6,562 nt of DNA from an uncultured Lachnospiraceae bacterium (GTDB lineage: Bacteria; Bacillota; Clostridia; Lachnospirales; Lachnospiraceae): the NCBI GenBank assembly GCA_905236615.1, contig CAJORC010000178.1, positions 1 to 6,562 of the forward strand, read 5' to 3'. Position 1 is the first letter of the stretch, and every line of letters starts with the position of its first letter. This document shows, one piece after another, positions 1 through 6,520 of the stretch. The translations under genes and the position numbers were made by a program. The notes beneath the pieces are model-generated. The model worked only from the letters and a program-made list of their open reading frames with translations. It did not search any database and was not told where the DNA came from.

Positions 1-287
1 ATCGTTGCAGTCATTATCCCAACCGGAATACTGACCCTCATCGCGATGATAGTTGCAAGTGATGAAGCGGCTATATTTACGATATTATTGCCGACAAGGA
101 CGGCAGATAAAACTTTCGGCCAGTTGTCAAGAAGCTTTAAGAGTCTTTTTGCCCTTTTATCACCATTCTCCGCAAGCGACCGGATCTTTATCCTGTTTGC
201 AGTTGTCAGTGCTGTCTCCGAAGCTGAAAAAAATCCTGATAAAAGCAGTAATATTACAAGTGCGGCCCAACCGGTCACATCATCCAA
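1..287 (-). CDS. CNNM/CorC (HlyC-like, DUF21) membrane protein, N-terminal part, truncated by window edge
   Basis: Seen: a minus-strand frame runs from a TTG at 285-287 to the left edge, 95 codons without a stop. It begins L(M)-D-D-V-T-G-W and continues with a hydrophobic segment at about residues 7-24, then the motif SGFFSASETALTTANR. Next come a basic stretch (about 30-50), LDNWPKVLSAVLVGNNIVNI and a second hydrophobic segment (about 57-85). Family knowledge: the FFSASETALT start and the LVGNNIVN motif are typical of the DUF21 transmembrane domain of CNNM/CorC/HlyC-type proteins, linked to Mg2+ or other cation efflux; CBS and CorC_HlyC domains would follow outside the window. Start choice: an in-frame TAA lies at 291-293, no in-frame ATG exists, and GGAGG at 297-301 is 9 nt before the TTG. 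It lies 17 bp after thiM and is probably cotranscribed with it. Substrate is not determinable here. Confidence 0.85.
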   Translation of the reverse strand, partial: MDDVTGWAALVILLLLSGFFSASETALTTANRIKIRSLAENGDKRAKRLLKLLDNWPKVLSAVLVGNNIVNIAASSLATIIAMRVSIPVGIMTAT

Positions 288-296
288 AATTTAAAT

Positions 297-301
297 CCTC
301 C
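297..301 (-). promoter_or_regulatory. Ribosome binding site that decides the TTG start of the CNNM-like gene
   Basis: GGAGG on the minus strand, 9 nt upstream of the TTG at 285-287 and within the 17-bp gap after thiM. The next in-frame alternative, a GTG at 276-278, would be 18 nt away, which is too far. The TTG is therefore the supported start. Confidence 0.75.
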
Positions 302-304
302 AAT

Positions 305-1084
305 TTACCTTATCTCGAGTCTTGTATTTTTTGTAAGTTCATCTGACCTTACTATGCTGAGGGCATCAATTATTCCCGATGCAAACGAAGCACTACCGAC
401 TGACGCATATTTCTGTTCTGCCATCTGTCCGGCCGTACTGTAAGCTGAAACAGCTGTAACTACAGCATCAAAAGGATTTGTAATGTCAGATACTGCAAGA
501 AATGCAGCAACTACTCCGCTGAGAGCGGCACCATTTCCCGAGATTCTCCTCATCATGGGAATGTCATTCAGGATTCTTGCCTGACTCGCCCTGTAAACCA
601 CCTTGTCTTCACTGCCGGTCATAACAACAGCTGTCTGATGTCTGTCGGAAAGAACCTGAAGTTCATCAAAATCAAGTGAAGCACCGTTTTCAAGCTCAAT
701 CCCGAGAACTGCCGAAATATCTGCCGCATTTCCTCTTATACAGGTAACTGCAACGTTATTTAAAATTTCATTCACTATTTCTTTTCTAAAGCTTGAGAAG
801 CCTGCTCCATCGGGGTCAAGGACAACAGGTGCTCCCATTTCGTTTGCTCTTCTGCCCGCAACGATCATCGAATCGGCAAGAGACTCTGTAAGAGTACCTA
901 CATTAAGCATAAGAGCCCTTGACTTACCGGTAATGTCTGCAGCTTCCTGCGGAGCATTTGTTCCAACAGCAACCGCACCCAGTCCCATCAGCGTATTTAT
1001 AACATAATTAACCGTTACTTGATTGGTTATGCAGTGAACCAGAGGTCTTTGTGCCCTGATCTCATCAAGTAATCTTTCCTGCAT
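305..1084 (-). CDS. thiM: Hydroxyethylthiazole kinase (ThiM-like), with non-canonical active-site motifs
   Basis: ThiM phosphorylates 4-methyl-5-(2-hydroxyethyl)thiazole with ATP in the cytoplasm, salvaging thiazole for thiamine. Seen (259 aa from the ATG at 1084): HCITN at 17-21 with NQVTVNYVINTL following, NVGTL at 61-65, VVLDPDGAG ending at 95, IRGNA at 116-120 and TGSED at 156-160. The family's usual length is about 260-275 aa, and order and spacing match throughout. Odd: the usual DPVGAG reads DPDGAG. The glycine-rich loop that normally reads G-T/A-G-C reads GNGA, with Ala186 in place of Cys. The C-terminal GPGSF reads GSASF. The protein is intact with no frameshift, so it may be a divergent but working ThiM or a related kinase. 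Start: a 10-codon extension to a TTG at 1112-1114 is possible, but AGGAGG at 1095-1100 points to the ATG at 1084. The gene has its own promoter; no thiD, thiE or TPP riboswitch is visible. Confidence 0.85.
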   Translation of the reverse strand: MQERLLDEIRAQRPLVHCITNQVTVNYVINTLMGLGAVAVGTNAPQEAADITGKSRALMLNVGTLTESLADSMIVAGRRANEMGAPVVLDPDGAGFSSFRKEIVNEILNNVAVTCIRGNAADISAVLGIELENGASLDFDELQVLSDRHQTAVVMTGSEDKVVYRASQARILNDIPMMRRISGNGAALSGVVAAFLAVSDITNPFDAVVTAVSAYSTAGQMAEQKYASVGSASFASGIIDALSIVRSDELTKNTRLEIR

Positions 1085-1094
1085 TTTAAAACAT

Positions 1095-1100
1095 CCTCCT
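1095..1100 (-). promoter_or_regulatory. Ribosome binding site that decides the thiM start
   Basis: AGGAGG on the minus strand, 10 nt upstream of the ATG at 1082-1084. It lies inside the coding extension that would result from the upstream TTG, and it is the reason for preferring the shorter protein. Confidence 0.75.
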
Positions 1101-1131
1101 CTATTTTCCAGCAAAATATTATCAGATGTTT

Positions 1132-1160
1132 ATTATACTCCAAAATAGCCTAATAAGCAA
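1132..1160 (-). promoter_or_regulatory. Predicted sigma-A promoter for thiM
   Basis: On the minus strand a perfect TATAAT (1132-1137) lies exactly 17 bp after TTGCTT (1155-1160, three of six consensus bases). Transcription would start near 1125, giving a leader of about 40 nt. That is too short for a TPP riboswitch, and no such motif is seen. The -35 overlaps the T-rich tail of the galT terminator. Confidence 0.6.
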
Positions 1161-1202
1161 AGAACGGCTGAAAGCATGTTATTACCATGCTTCCAGCCGT
1201 TT
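1152..1202 (-). terminator. Intrinsic terminator of the galK-galT operon
   Basis: Arms 1163-1178 and 1186-1201 form a 16-bp stem with a 7-nt loop. The single non-Watson-Crick position (1171/1193) is a G-U wobble in minus-strand RNA but a C-A mismatch on the plus strand, which supports minus orientation. A T-rich tail (TTCTTTGCTTATT) follows. The stem begins 18 bp after the galT stop codon. Confidence 0.75.
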
Positions 1203-1219
1203 CCATACCGATTGGATCA

Positions 1220-2719
1220 TCAAATCGTGTCAGTAAATCTTTTAAGCGCTGCCTGACCTTCTTCTGTCTGCTTGTAAACGCCCGCATCTTCCAAAACCCG
1301 GCTGAATACAAGACCGATTTCCTGCTTCAGGATCTCATCTATATTCTGCTCATTTATTTCTTCGTATTTTACCCTGAACTCATCCACCCAGTCTGCATGC
1401 TTTTCCAACAGTTCATCAGATCGGATATCCTTGCCTTCAAGAATTGCCTTCTTTAACTGTCCCATCTCATCCTTAAGTCTCGAAGGAAGTACCGCAAGAC
1501 CCATAACTTCTATAAGTCCTATATTTTCCTTCTTGATATGATGAAGTTCACTGTGGGGATGATAAAGTCCCAGCGGGCACTCAGCCGTCGTAATATTGTT
1601 CCTGAGTGTCAGATCTATCTCATATCTGTCCCCTCTCATCCTTACTATCGGTGTTATGGTATTGTGAGGTACTCCGTCAGTTTCAGCGAAGATATATGCA
1701 TCCTCGTCCGTGTAAGCTCTCCATTTCTTCAGTATTTTTTCCGAAAGATTTATGAGTTCAACACTGTCTTTTCCTCTAAGTCTGATAACGCTCAAAGGCC
1801 ATTTGATCACACCACACTCTACATCTTCATATCCATCTATGGTAAAGGTTCTTGAATACTCCGCCCTTGACATAGGGAATTCATAATTTCCACCCTGGAA
1901 ATGATCGTGTGAAAGTATCGAACCTCCTACTATAGGGAGATCGGCATTTGAACCTATCGTATAATGAGGGAAAAGCTTCACGAAATCAAAAAGCTTTTCA
2001 AAAGCTTCCCTGTCTATCTTCATAGGGATATGCTCTTTGTTAAATACTATGCAGTGCTCATTATAATAAACATAAGGAGAATACTGTAAGTAAAACGGTC
2101 TGTTTGCTATCGTTATGGGAATAAGTCTGTGGTTTTCCCTTGCCGGATGATCGATACGTCCTGCATAGCCCTCATTCTCAAGGCAGAGCTGGCACTTAGG
2201 ATAGGCATTCTGAGGTGCATTTTTGGCCGCTGCGATAGCCCTTGGATCTTTTTCCGGCTTACTCAGATTAATAGTGATATCCAGATCTCCGTATTCTGTC
2301 GGTGTCACCCACTTCATATCCTTCTTGATCCTGTAACGACGGATATAATCTGTATCCTGACTGAATTTATAGAACCAGTCGGTTGCCTTTTCAGGACTCT
2401 CTTCATAAAGCTTGCTGAATTCACGTCTGACTTCTGACGGGCGCGGCAGCATACAGTTCATTATCTTTGTATCAAAAAGATCTCTCGCAACAGGTCCGTT
2501 ATCCTCGATTATCTTATTTTCATAAGCAAAATCCAGTATTTCCGATAATATTGTTTCCAGATCACTACAGTTCGTGCTTTCTACATCCTCGTAGCTGTCA
2601 AGTCCCAGACAGTCAAGGATAAGGTTCCTGGAATAAACCTCATCATCTTCTGTTATCAATCCTGTTAATCTTCCATAGCCTAAAAGATTTTTTATGGTCT
2701 GGTTTATATTAATTGACAT
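1220..2719 (-). CDS. galT: UDP-glucose--hexose-1-phosphate uridylyltransferase, class II (GalT)
   Basis: GalT transfers UMP from UDP-glucose to galactose-1-phosphate, yielding glucose-1-phosphate and UDP-galactose (Leloir pathway, cytoplasm). Seen (499 aa): an N-terminal segment with MLPRPSEV at about 90-97, then KCQLCLENEGYAGR at 175-188, which carries the Cys pair C176/C179. NRPFYLQYSPYVYYNEHCIVF spans about 206-226, GGSILSHDHFQGG is at 265-277, and GLYHPHSELHHIKKENIGLIEVMGLAVLP is at 384-412. Family knowledge: these features and a length near 500 aa mark the Firmicute class II GalT, not the 350-aa E. coli type. SHDHFQGG is the likely active-site histidine loop by analogy with the HPH motif of class I. 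The ATG start is preceded by GAGGAG with an 8-nt spacer. It lies 27 bp after galK and so is the second gene of a galKT operon, which ends at the terminator near 1163-1201. No missing residues or frameshifts noted. Confidence 0.96.
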   Translation of the reverse strand: MSININQTIKNLLGYGRLTGLITEDDEVYSRNLILDCLGLDSYEDVESTNCSDLETILSEILDFAYENKIIEDNGPVARDLFDTKIMNCMLPRPSEVRREFSKLYEESPEKATDWFYKFSQDTDYIRRYRIKKDMKWVTPTEYGDLDITINLSKPEKDPRAIAAAKNAPQNAYPKCQLCLENEGYAGRIDHPARENHRLIPITIANRPFYLQYSPYVYYNEHCIVFNKEHIPMKIDREAFEKLFDFVKLFPHYTIGSNADLPIVGGSILSHDHFQGGNYEFPMSRAEYSRTFTIDGYEDVECGVIKWPLSVIRLRGKDSVELINLSEKILKKWRAYTDEDAYIFAETDGVPHNTITPIVRMRGDRYEIDLTLRNNITTAECPLGLYHPHSELHHIKKENIGLIEVMGLAVLPSRLKDEMGQLKKAILEGKDIRSDELLEKHADWVDEFRVKYEEINEQNIDEILKQEIGLVFSRVLEDAGVYKQTEEGQAALKRFTDTI

Positions 2720-2746
2720 AAGTTACGCTCCTCTTGATCGTTTTCA

Positions 2747-3913
2747 TTAGCCGATCCTGCCTGCGCCATCGCCTGCATCCGCAATATAGAATTCACAGTC
2801 AAGGCCGGTACGTTCTTTATAATTTTTACTTATCGTTTCCTTAAATGCATCAACCCGGTCACTCTTAACGATGCTTACTGTACATCCGCCGAAACCGCCG
2901 CCTGTCATCCTTGATCCGATCACGCCATCTATCTTCCATGCCTCTTCAGCAAGAACATCAAGTTCAGGGCAGGAAACCTCATAATCATCTCTCAGAGATA
3001 CATGAGACTCATTCATAAGTTTTCCGAATGCTTCAAGATCACCCTTTTTAAGAGCTTCAACCGCATGAATCGTCCTCTGGTTTTCATATACGGCATGCTT
3101 TGCTCTCTTTTTGTTAATCTCATTCCCGATCGCATCCTTATGCTTTTCAAAGCCTTCTTCATCAAGCTCTCCGAGTGAAGCGATCTGAACAACGGTCTGC
3201 AGATCTTTCAAAGCTTCTTCACTTTCACGTCTTCTGTCATTGTAAGCGCTTCCTGCAAGCTGATGCTTAACCTTGCTGTTTGTTATAACGATCTTCTCAT
3301 CCTTTAAATTAAGCGGAACATAATCGTATTCAAGGGTAGCCGTATCAAGGAATATGGCACAATCCTTTTTTCCCATTGCTGATGCAAACTGATCCATGAT
3401 TCCGCAGTTCATTCCGTTATAATTGTTTTCCGAATACTGTCCGAGTTTTGCGCACTCAACCATGTCAATCGGAAGATCAAAAAGATCTTTACATATAACG
3501 GCCGGAATTTCCTCGATAGATGCCGATGCCGAAAGACCGCTTCCTGCCGGCATTGTTGAAAGCATTACCATATCATAACCCGAAGGTATTTCATGACCGT
3601 TTTCCTTGAGAGCCCAGATAACGCCTGCCTGATAATCATACCAGAGACCGTTATCATTTGGTGCAAAGCTGTCGATTTCCAATACCTTTACACCGTTATC
3701 AGGATATGTCATATTGAACCATCTTACTTTTCTGTCATCTCTTTTTCTTGCAACAGCATAATTTCCCATTGAAAGTGCACAGGGAAAAACATGTCCTCCG
3801 TTATAATCCGTATGCTCACCTATAAGATTTACACGTCCCGGAGCAAAATAGCATCTGATGTCACCTTCTGCGCCAAATCTGTTTTTGAACTCTTCAAGAA
3901 CCTTTTCGATCAT
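2747..3913 (-). CDS. galK: Galactokinase (GalK), GHMP kinase family
   Basis: GalK phosphorylates alpha-D-galactose at C1 with ATP, the first committed Leloir step in the cytoplasm. Seen (388 aa, a typical length): the galactokinase signature GRVNLIGEHTDYNGG at 26-40, and the GHMP ATP-binding loop MPAGSGLSASASIE at 121-134. GIMDQFAS at 171-178 contains D174, the expected catalytic base. The C-terminal GHMP motif GSRMTGGGFGGCTVSIV is at 333-349. The loop has Ser-Ala-Ser where many relatives have Ser-Ser-Ser, which is conservative. AAGGTGA ends 7 nt before the ATG and supports this start. It is the first gene of the galK-galT operon and is transcribed divergently from the araC-type regulator, a common arrangement for a local activator. 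Mutarotase and UDP-galactose 4-epimerase must be encoded elsewhere if the pathway is complete. Confidence 0.97.
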   Translation of the reverse strand: MIEKVLEEFKNRFGAEGDIRCYFAPGRVNLIGEHTDYNGGHVFPCALSMGNYAVARKRDDRKVRWFNMTYPDNGVKVLEIDSFAPNDNGLWYDYQAGVIWALKENGHEIPSGYDMVMLSTMPAGSGLSASASIEEIPAVICKDLFDLPIDMVECAKLGQYSENNYNGMNCGIMDQFASAMGKKDCAIFLDTATLEYDYVPLNLKDEKIVITNSKVKHQLAGSAYNDRRRESEEALKDLQTVVQIASLGELDEEGFEKHKDAIGNEINKKRAKHAVYENQRTIHAVEALKKGDLEAFGKLMNESHVSLRDDYEVSCPELDVLAEEAWKIDGVIGSRMTGGGFGGCTVSIVKSDRVDAFKETISKNYKERTGLDCEFYIADAGDGAGRIG

Positions 3914-3974
3914 TTTCTTTTCACCTTTCCATTTATTAAAAACTTTTATATCGTTCAGATTTATTTATAGTTAA

Positions 3975-4003
3975 AGGATACATTTTTTCTCAGTCCTTTA
4001 CAA
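3975..4003 (-). promoter_or_regulatory. Candidate galK-galT promoter
   Basis: On the minus strand TTGTAA (3998-4003) and TATCCT (3975-3980) are 17 bp apart, each matching four of six consensus bases. This would give a leader of about 55 nt before the galK ATG. A TATAAA at 3964-3969 is an alternative -10 but lacks a recognisable -35. Imperfect elements would fit an activator-dependent promoter. Confidence 0.35.
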
Positions 4004-4038
4004 TATTCTATCGTTTTAGCAATATGTCATTTTGTTGC
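4001..4038. promoter_or_regulatory. Candidate operator: tandem imperfect 19-bp direct repeat between galK and araC
   Basis: Units 4001-4019 and 4020-4038 both begin CAATAT and agree at about 11 of 19 positions. The pair overlaps or abuts the candidate -35 of galK on one side and of araC on the other. AraC-family proteins usually bind tandem direct half-sites spaced about two helical turns apart, often next to a -35. The assignment is inference; the region is AT-rich and the match is modest. Confidence 0.3.
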
Positions 4039-4063
4039 ATAATCCGCTTTATTAATATATACT
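4035..4063 (+). promoter_or_regulatory. Candidate promoter of the AraC-family regulator gene
   Basis: TTGCAT (4035-4040) and TATACT (4058-4063, five of six consensus bases) have the ideal 17-bp spacing. Start of transcription would be about 7 nt downstream, at or next to the ATG at 4070, implying a leaderless or nearly leaderless mRNA if that ATG is used. Confidence 0.45.
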
Positions 4064-4069
4064 TACAGT

Positions 4070-4903
4070 ATGAATAAATCTTTTAAAACAATTTTTATAG
4101 CAAAAGAAACCGATATGGTTTCATTATATGTAAATAATGTGGGTTTTCAGAAGTGCGAACCCGGTCATACCTGGGGCTGCGGCGTCAGAGATCATTTTCT
4201 TATCCATCACATTGTAAAGGGTGTTGGTTATTATGAAACAAACGGAAATGTCTATACTCTGAAAGCCGGAGACTCTTTTCTCGTATATCCCTATGTTGAG
4301 ATAAAGTATTATGCCGATATGAATGATCCATGGGAATATTACTGGGTAGGTTTTTCCGGCGCTGATGCTGCAAATCTCATGCTTTCCACAGATTTCAGCC
4401 GCGAACTTCCGCTTATCCATCATCCCTCAGATGAAAGCAGCAAAGTAAAAAGACGCATTCTTGACATATACGAGATAAGGGGAAACTCACTTGCCGCCCA
4501 GACGGAAATGACCGGAAAACTATATACTGCACTGGCTTTTTTCATAAAAATCTCAGGTCATAAAGAAAAATGTGAAAACAGTTACCAGTCTTATGTCAAA
4601 GCCGCCAGAAATTATATTGCAACAAATTATTCTTACGGGATTTCAGTTGATGAGATCGCAGACTATGTCGGAATTAGCAGAAGCCATCTTTTCAGGGCCT
4701 TCAAAACATATACAGGTGAGTCTCCAAAAGAATATCTTTCAAACTACCGGATAAATACCGCCTGTACTCTTCTGCGGGAAACAAACCTTTCTATTACGGC
4801 AATATCTAAATCAGTCGGATTTGAAAATAACCTTTATTTTTCCAAGGCTTTCCGTAAAATAAAAGGTATGTCACCTTCGCAATATGCAAAAGAGCATCGA
4901 TAG
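4070..4903 (+). CDS. AraC-family transcriptional regulator with N-terminal cupin sensor domain
   Basis: Likely a sugar-responsive DNA-binding regulator. Seen (277 aa): an N-terminal AraC_binding/cupin-type domain at about 17-110, including CEPGHTWG at 29-36, VRDHFLIHHIVKGVGYY at 39-55 and WEYYWVGFSG at 88-97. A linker follows, then the C-terminal pair of helix-turn-helix motifs: ISVDEIADYVGISRSHLFRAFK (191-212) and SITAISKSVGFENNLYFSKAFRK (241-263), followed by GMSPSQYAKEH. This order and length are standard for the family. Its divergent position suggests it controls galK-galT, possibly as an activator responding to galactose or a galactoside; ligand and targets are inferred. Start is uncertain: no Shine-Dalgarno precedes the ATG at 4070, and the next Met (codon 16, 4115) also lacks one. 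The longer form is kept because relatives usually have some residues before the LYVN segment. Transcription likely ends at the hairpin at 4916-4947. Confidence 0.9.
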   Translation: MNKSFKTIFIAKETDMVSLYVNNVGFQKCEPGHTWGCGVRDHFLIHHIVKGVGYYETNGNVYTLKAGDSFLVYPYVEIKYYADMNDPWEYYWVGFSGADAANLMLSTDFSRELPLIHHPSDESSKVKRRILDIYEIRGNSLAAQTEMTGKLYTALAFFIKISGHKEKCENSYQSYVKAARNYIATNYSYGISVDEIADYVGISRSHLFRAFKTYTGESPKEYLSNYRINTACTLLRETNLSITAISKSVGFENNLYFSKAFRKIKGMSPSQYAKEHR

Positions 4904-4915
4904 ATTAAAAAAATT

Positions 4916-4947
4916 AAAGCCACTGTGTTTTCATCCACAGTGGCTTT
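4916..4947. terminator. Bidirectional intrinsic terminator shared by araC-type gene and rny
   Basis: AAAGCCACTGTG (4916-4927) and its perfect complement (4936-4947) form a 12-bp stem with an 8-nt loop. On the plus strand a T-rich run TTTTGTTTT follows the stem; on the minus strand the stem is followed by AATTTTTTTAATC. It starts 12 bp after the araC stop and 4 bp after the rny stop, so it can serve both convergent genes. Confidence 0.92.
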
Positions 4948-4951
4948 TGTT

Positions 4952-6502
4952 TTACTTAGCGTAATCAGATACTCTGCTTTCTCGAATAATGTTGACCTTG
5001 ATCTGTCCGGGATATTCCATCTCCGCTTCGATCTTTTTGGCGATATCATGAGCCATGATCACCATGTCAGCATCAGTTACCTGCTCGGGAACTACCATTA
5101 CTCTGACTTCTCGACCTGCCTGAATAGCAAAGGACTTATCAACTCCTTTGAAGGAGTTTGTAATATCTTCTAATTGTTTTAATCTGTTGGTATAAGCATC
5201 AAGTGTTTCGCGTCTTGCACCCGGACGTGCTGCAGAAATAGTATCAGCCGCCTGTACCACGCAAGCAACGAGAGACTGAGGCTCAACATCACCATGATGT
5301 GCCTCTACAGCATTGATAATAACGGGTGACTCCTTGTATTTCCTACAAAGGTCAGCACCAAGCTGTACATGTGACCCCTCCATTTCGTGGTCTACTGCCT
5401 TACCTATATCATGGAGCAGACCTGCTCTCTTGGCAATCCTGACATCTAATCCCATTTCGGATGCTAACAGACCTGAAAGTTCTGCAACTTCTATTGAATG
5501 CTTCAATGCATTCTGTCCGTAGCTTGTTCTGAACTTCATCCTTCCCAAAAGCTTAATAAGCTCTATATGTATATTCGGAACACCTACTTCAAGTGCTGCG
5601 GCTTCTCCTTCCTCCCTGATCATGGCATCGACTTCTTTCTTAGCCTTTTCTACCATTTCTTCAATCTTTGCAGGATGGATACGGCCATCAACTATCAGCT
5701 TTTCAAGTGCTATTCTCGCAACCTCTCTCCTTATAGGATCGAAGCCCGAAAGAATAACTGCCTCAGGTGTATCGTCTATTATAAGATCCACACCCGTCAT
5801 CGTCTCAAGAGTTCTGATATTTCTTCCCTCTCGTCCAATGATTCTTCCCTTCATTTCATCATTAGGAAGCTGTACAACAGAAATTGTAGTCTCCGCTACA
5901 TGATCCGCTGCACAACGCTGAATAGCATTTACAACAATCTCTCTGGCTCTCTTGTCCGCTTCTTCTTTTGCACGTGATTCACATTCTTTGATCATCAGTG
6001 CGGACTCGTGCTTTACATCATCTTCAACAATTTTTAAAAGATATTCCTTTGCCTGTTCAGAGGTCAGTCCTGAGATGCGTTCAAGTTCCTTTACTCTTTC
6101 TTCGTTCAGCTTAGCTATCTTTTCCTTTTGCCGGTTTAGTTCGTTTTCCCTTGCATTACAGTTAGCTTCACGTTTTTCAAGCTGGTCGGCTTTTCTGTCC
6201 ACAGCTTCTTCCTTCTGCTGTGTACGCCTTTCCATGCGCTGAACCTCAGACCTTCTGTCTCTGATTTCACGTTCGAGTTCATTCTTCTGCTTAATAGACT
6301 CTTCCTTAACTTCTAGAAGCTTTTCCCTCTTCAGGTCTTCAGCGGCCTTCTGGGCCTTGTCCGTGATTTCCTTTGCTTTAGCATCAGCATCGCCGATAAC
6401 TTTCTTGACTTTCTGCTCATGAATGTTTGTAGCTATTGCAAAAGTGACTACTACTGCAACGACAAGCACGACTATGGCAATAATAATAGCCGGAACACTC
6501 AT
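4952..6502 (-). CDS. rny: Ribonuclease Y
   Basis: RNase Y is a membrane-anchored endoribonuclease that starts bulk mRNA decay in many Firmicutes. Seen (516 aa, typical length): an N-terminal membrane anchor at about 5-25, rich in Ile/Val/Ala. A long charged coiled coil follows at about 30-200, heavy in Glu, Lys and Arg. The KH RNA-binding domain is at about 205-275 with the loop [12 protein letters not shown] (219-230). The HD phosphohydrolase domain is at about 330-425, with H335, the HD pair H364-D365 in [19 protein letters not shown] at 402-403 and D420 as expected metal-site residues. The protein ends in a conserved [12 protein letters not shown] tail. All catalytic motifs are intact. Start: GGAGGTG at 6514-6520, 11 nt before the ATG. 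It converges on the araC-type gene and shares its terminator. The upstream neighbour is outside the window. Confidence 0.98.
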   Translation of the reverse strand: MSVPAIIIAIVVLVVAVVVTFAIATNIHEQKVKKVIGDADAKAKEITDKAQKAAEDLKREKLLEVKEESIKQKNELEREIRDRRSEVQRMERRTQQKEEAVDRKADQLEKREANCNARENELNRQKEKIAKLNEERVKELERISGLTSEQAKEYLLKIVEDDVKHESALMIKECESRAKEEADKRAREIVVNAIQRCAADHVAETTISVVQLPNDEMKGRIIGREGRNIRTLETMTGVDLIIDDTPEAVILSGFDPIRREVARIALEKLIVDGRIHPAKIEEMVEKAKKEVDAMIREEGEAAALEVGVPNIHIELIKLLGRMKFRTSYGQNALKHSIEVAELSGLLASEMGLDVRIAKRAGLLHDIGKAVDHEMEGSHVQLGADLCRKYKESPVIINAVEAHHGDVEPQSLVACVVQAADTISAARPGARRETLDAYTNRLKQLEDITNSFKGVDKSFAIQAGREVRVMVVPEQVTDADMVIMAHDIAKKIEAEMEYPGQIKVNIIRESRVSDYAK

Positions 6503-6513
6503 CTATACAGGAG

Positions 6514-6520
6514 CACCTCC
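6514..6520 (-). promoter_or_regulatory. Ribosome binding site of rny
   Basis: GGAGGTG on the minus strand, with an 11-nt spacer to the ATG at 6500-6502. The remaining bases to the right edge (6521-6562) contain no promoter I would defend, so the rny promoter is probably outside the window. Confidence 0.7.

Noticed and set aside
46..346. Two overlapping plus-strand open frames near the left edge
   Set aside because: They have no ribosome site or family resemblance and lie antisense to the clear DUF21 N-terminus on the minus strand.
1085..1160. TPP riboswitch upstream of thiM
   Set aside because: The leader is only about 40 nt after the predicted promoter, and none of the conserved TPP aptamer segments is present.
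4020..4040. Catabolite repression (cre) site in the galK-araC region
   Set aside because: A TG...CA-flanked segment exists, but the central CG and other fixed positions of the cre consensus do not match.
4124..4423. A 99-codon minus-strand open frame within the araC-type gene
   Set aside because: It is antisense to a clear cupin domain, without ribosome site or recognisable protein features.
5498..5977. A 159-codon plus-strand open frame inside rny
   Set aside because: It is antisense to the KH and HD domain coding of rny, which is fully conserved; the translation is Cys/Tyr/Ser-rich with no recognisable domain.
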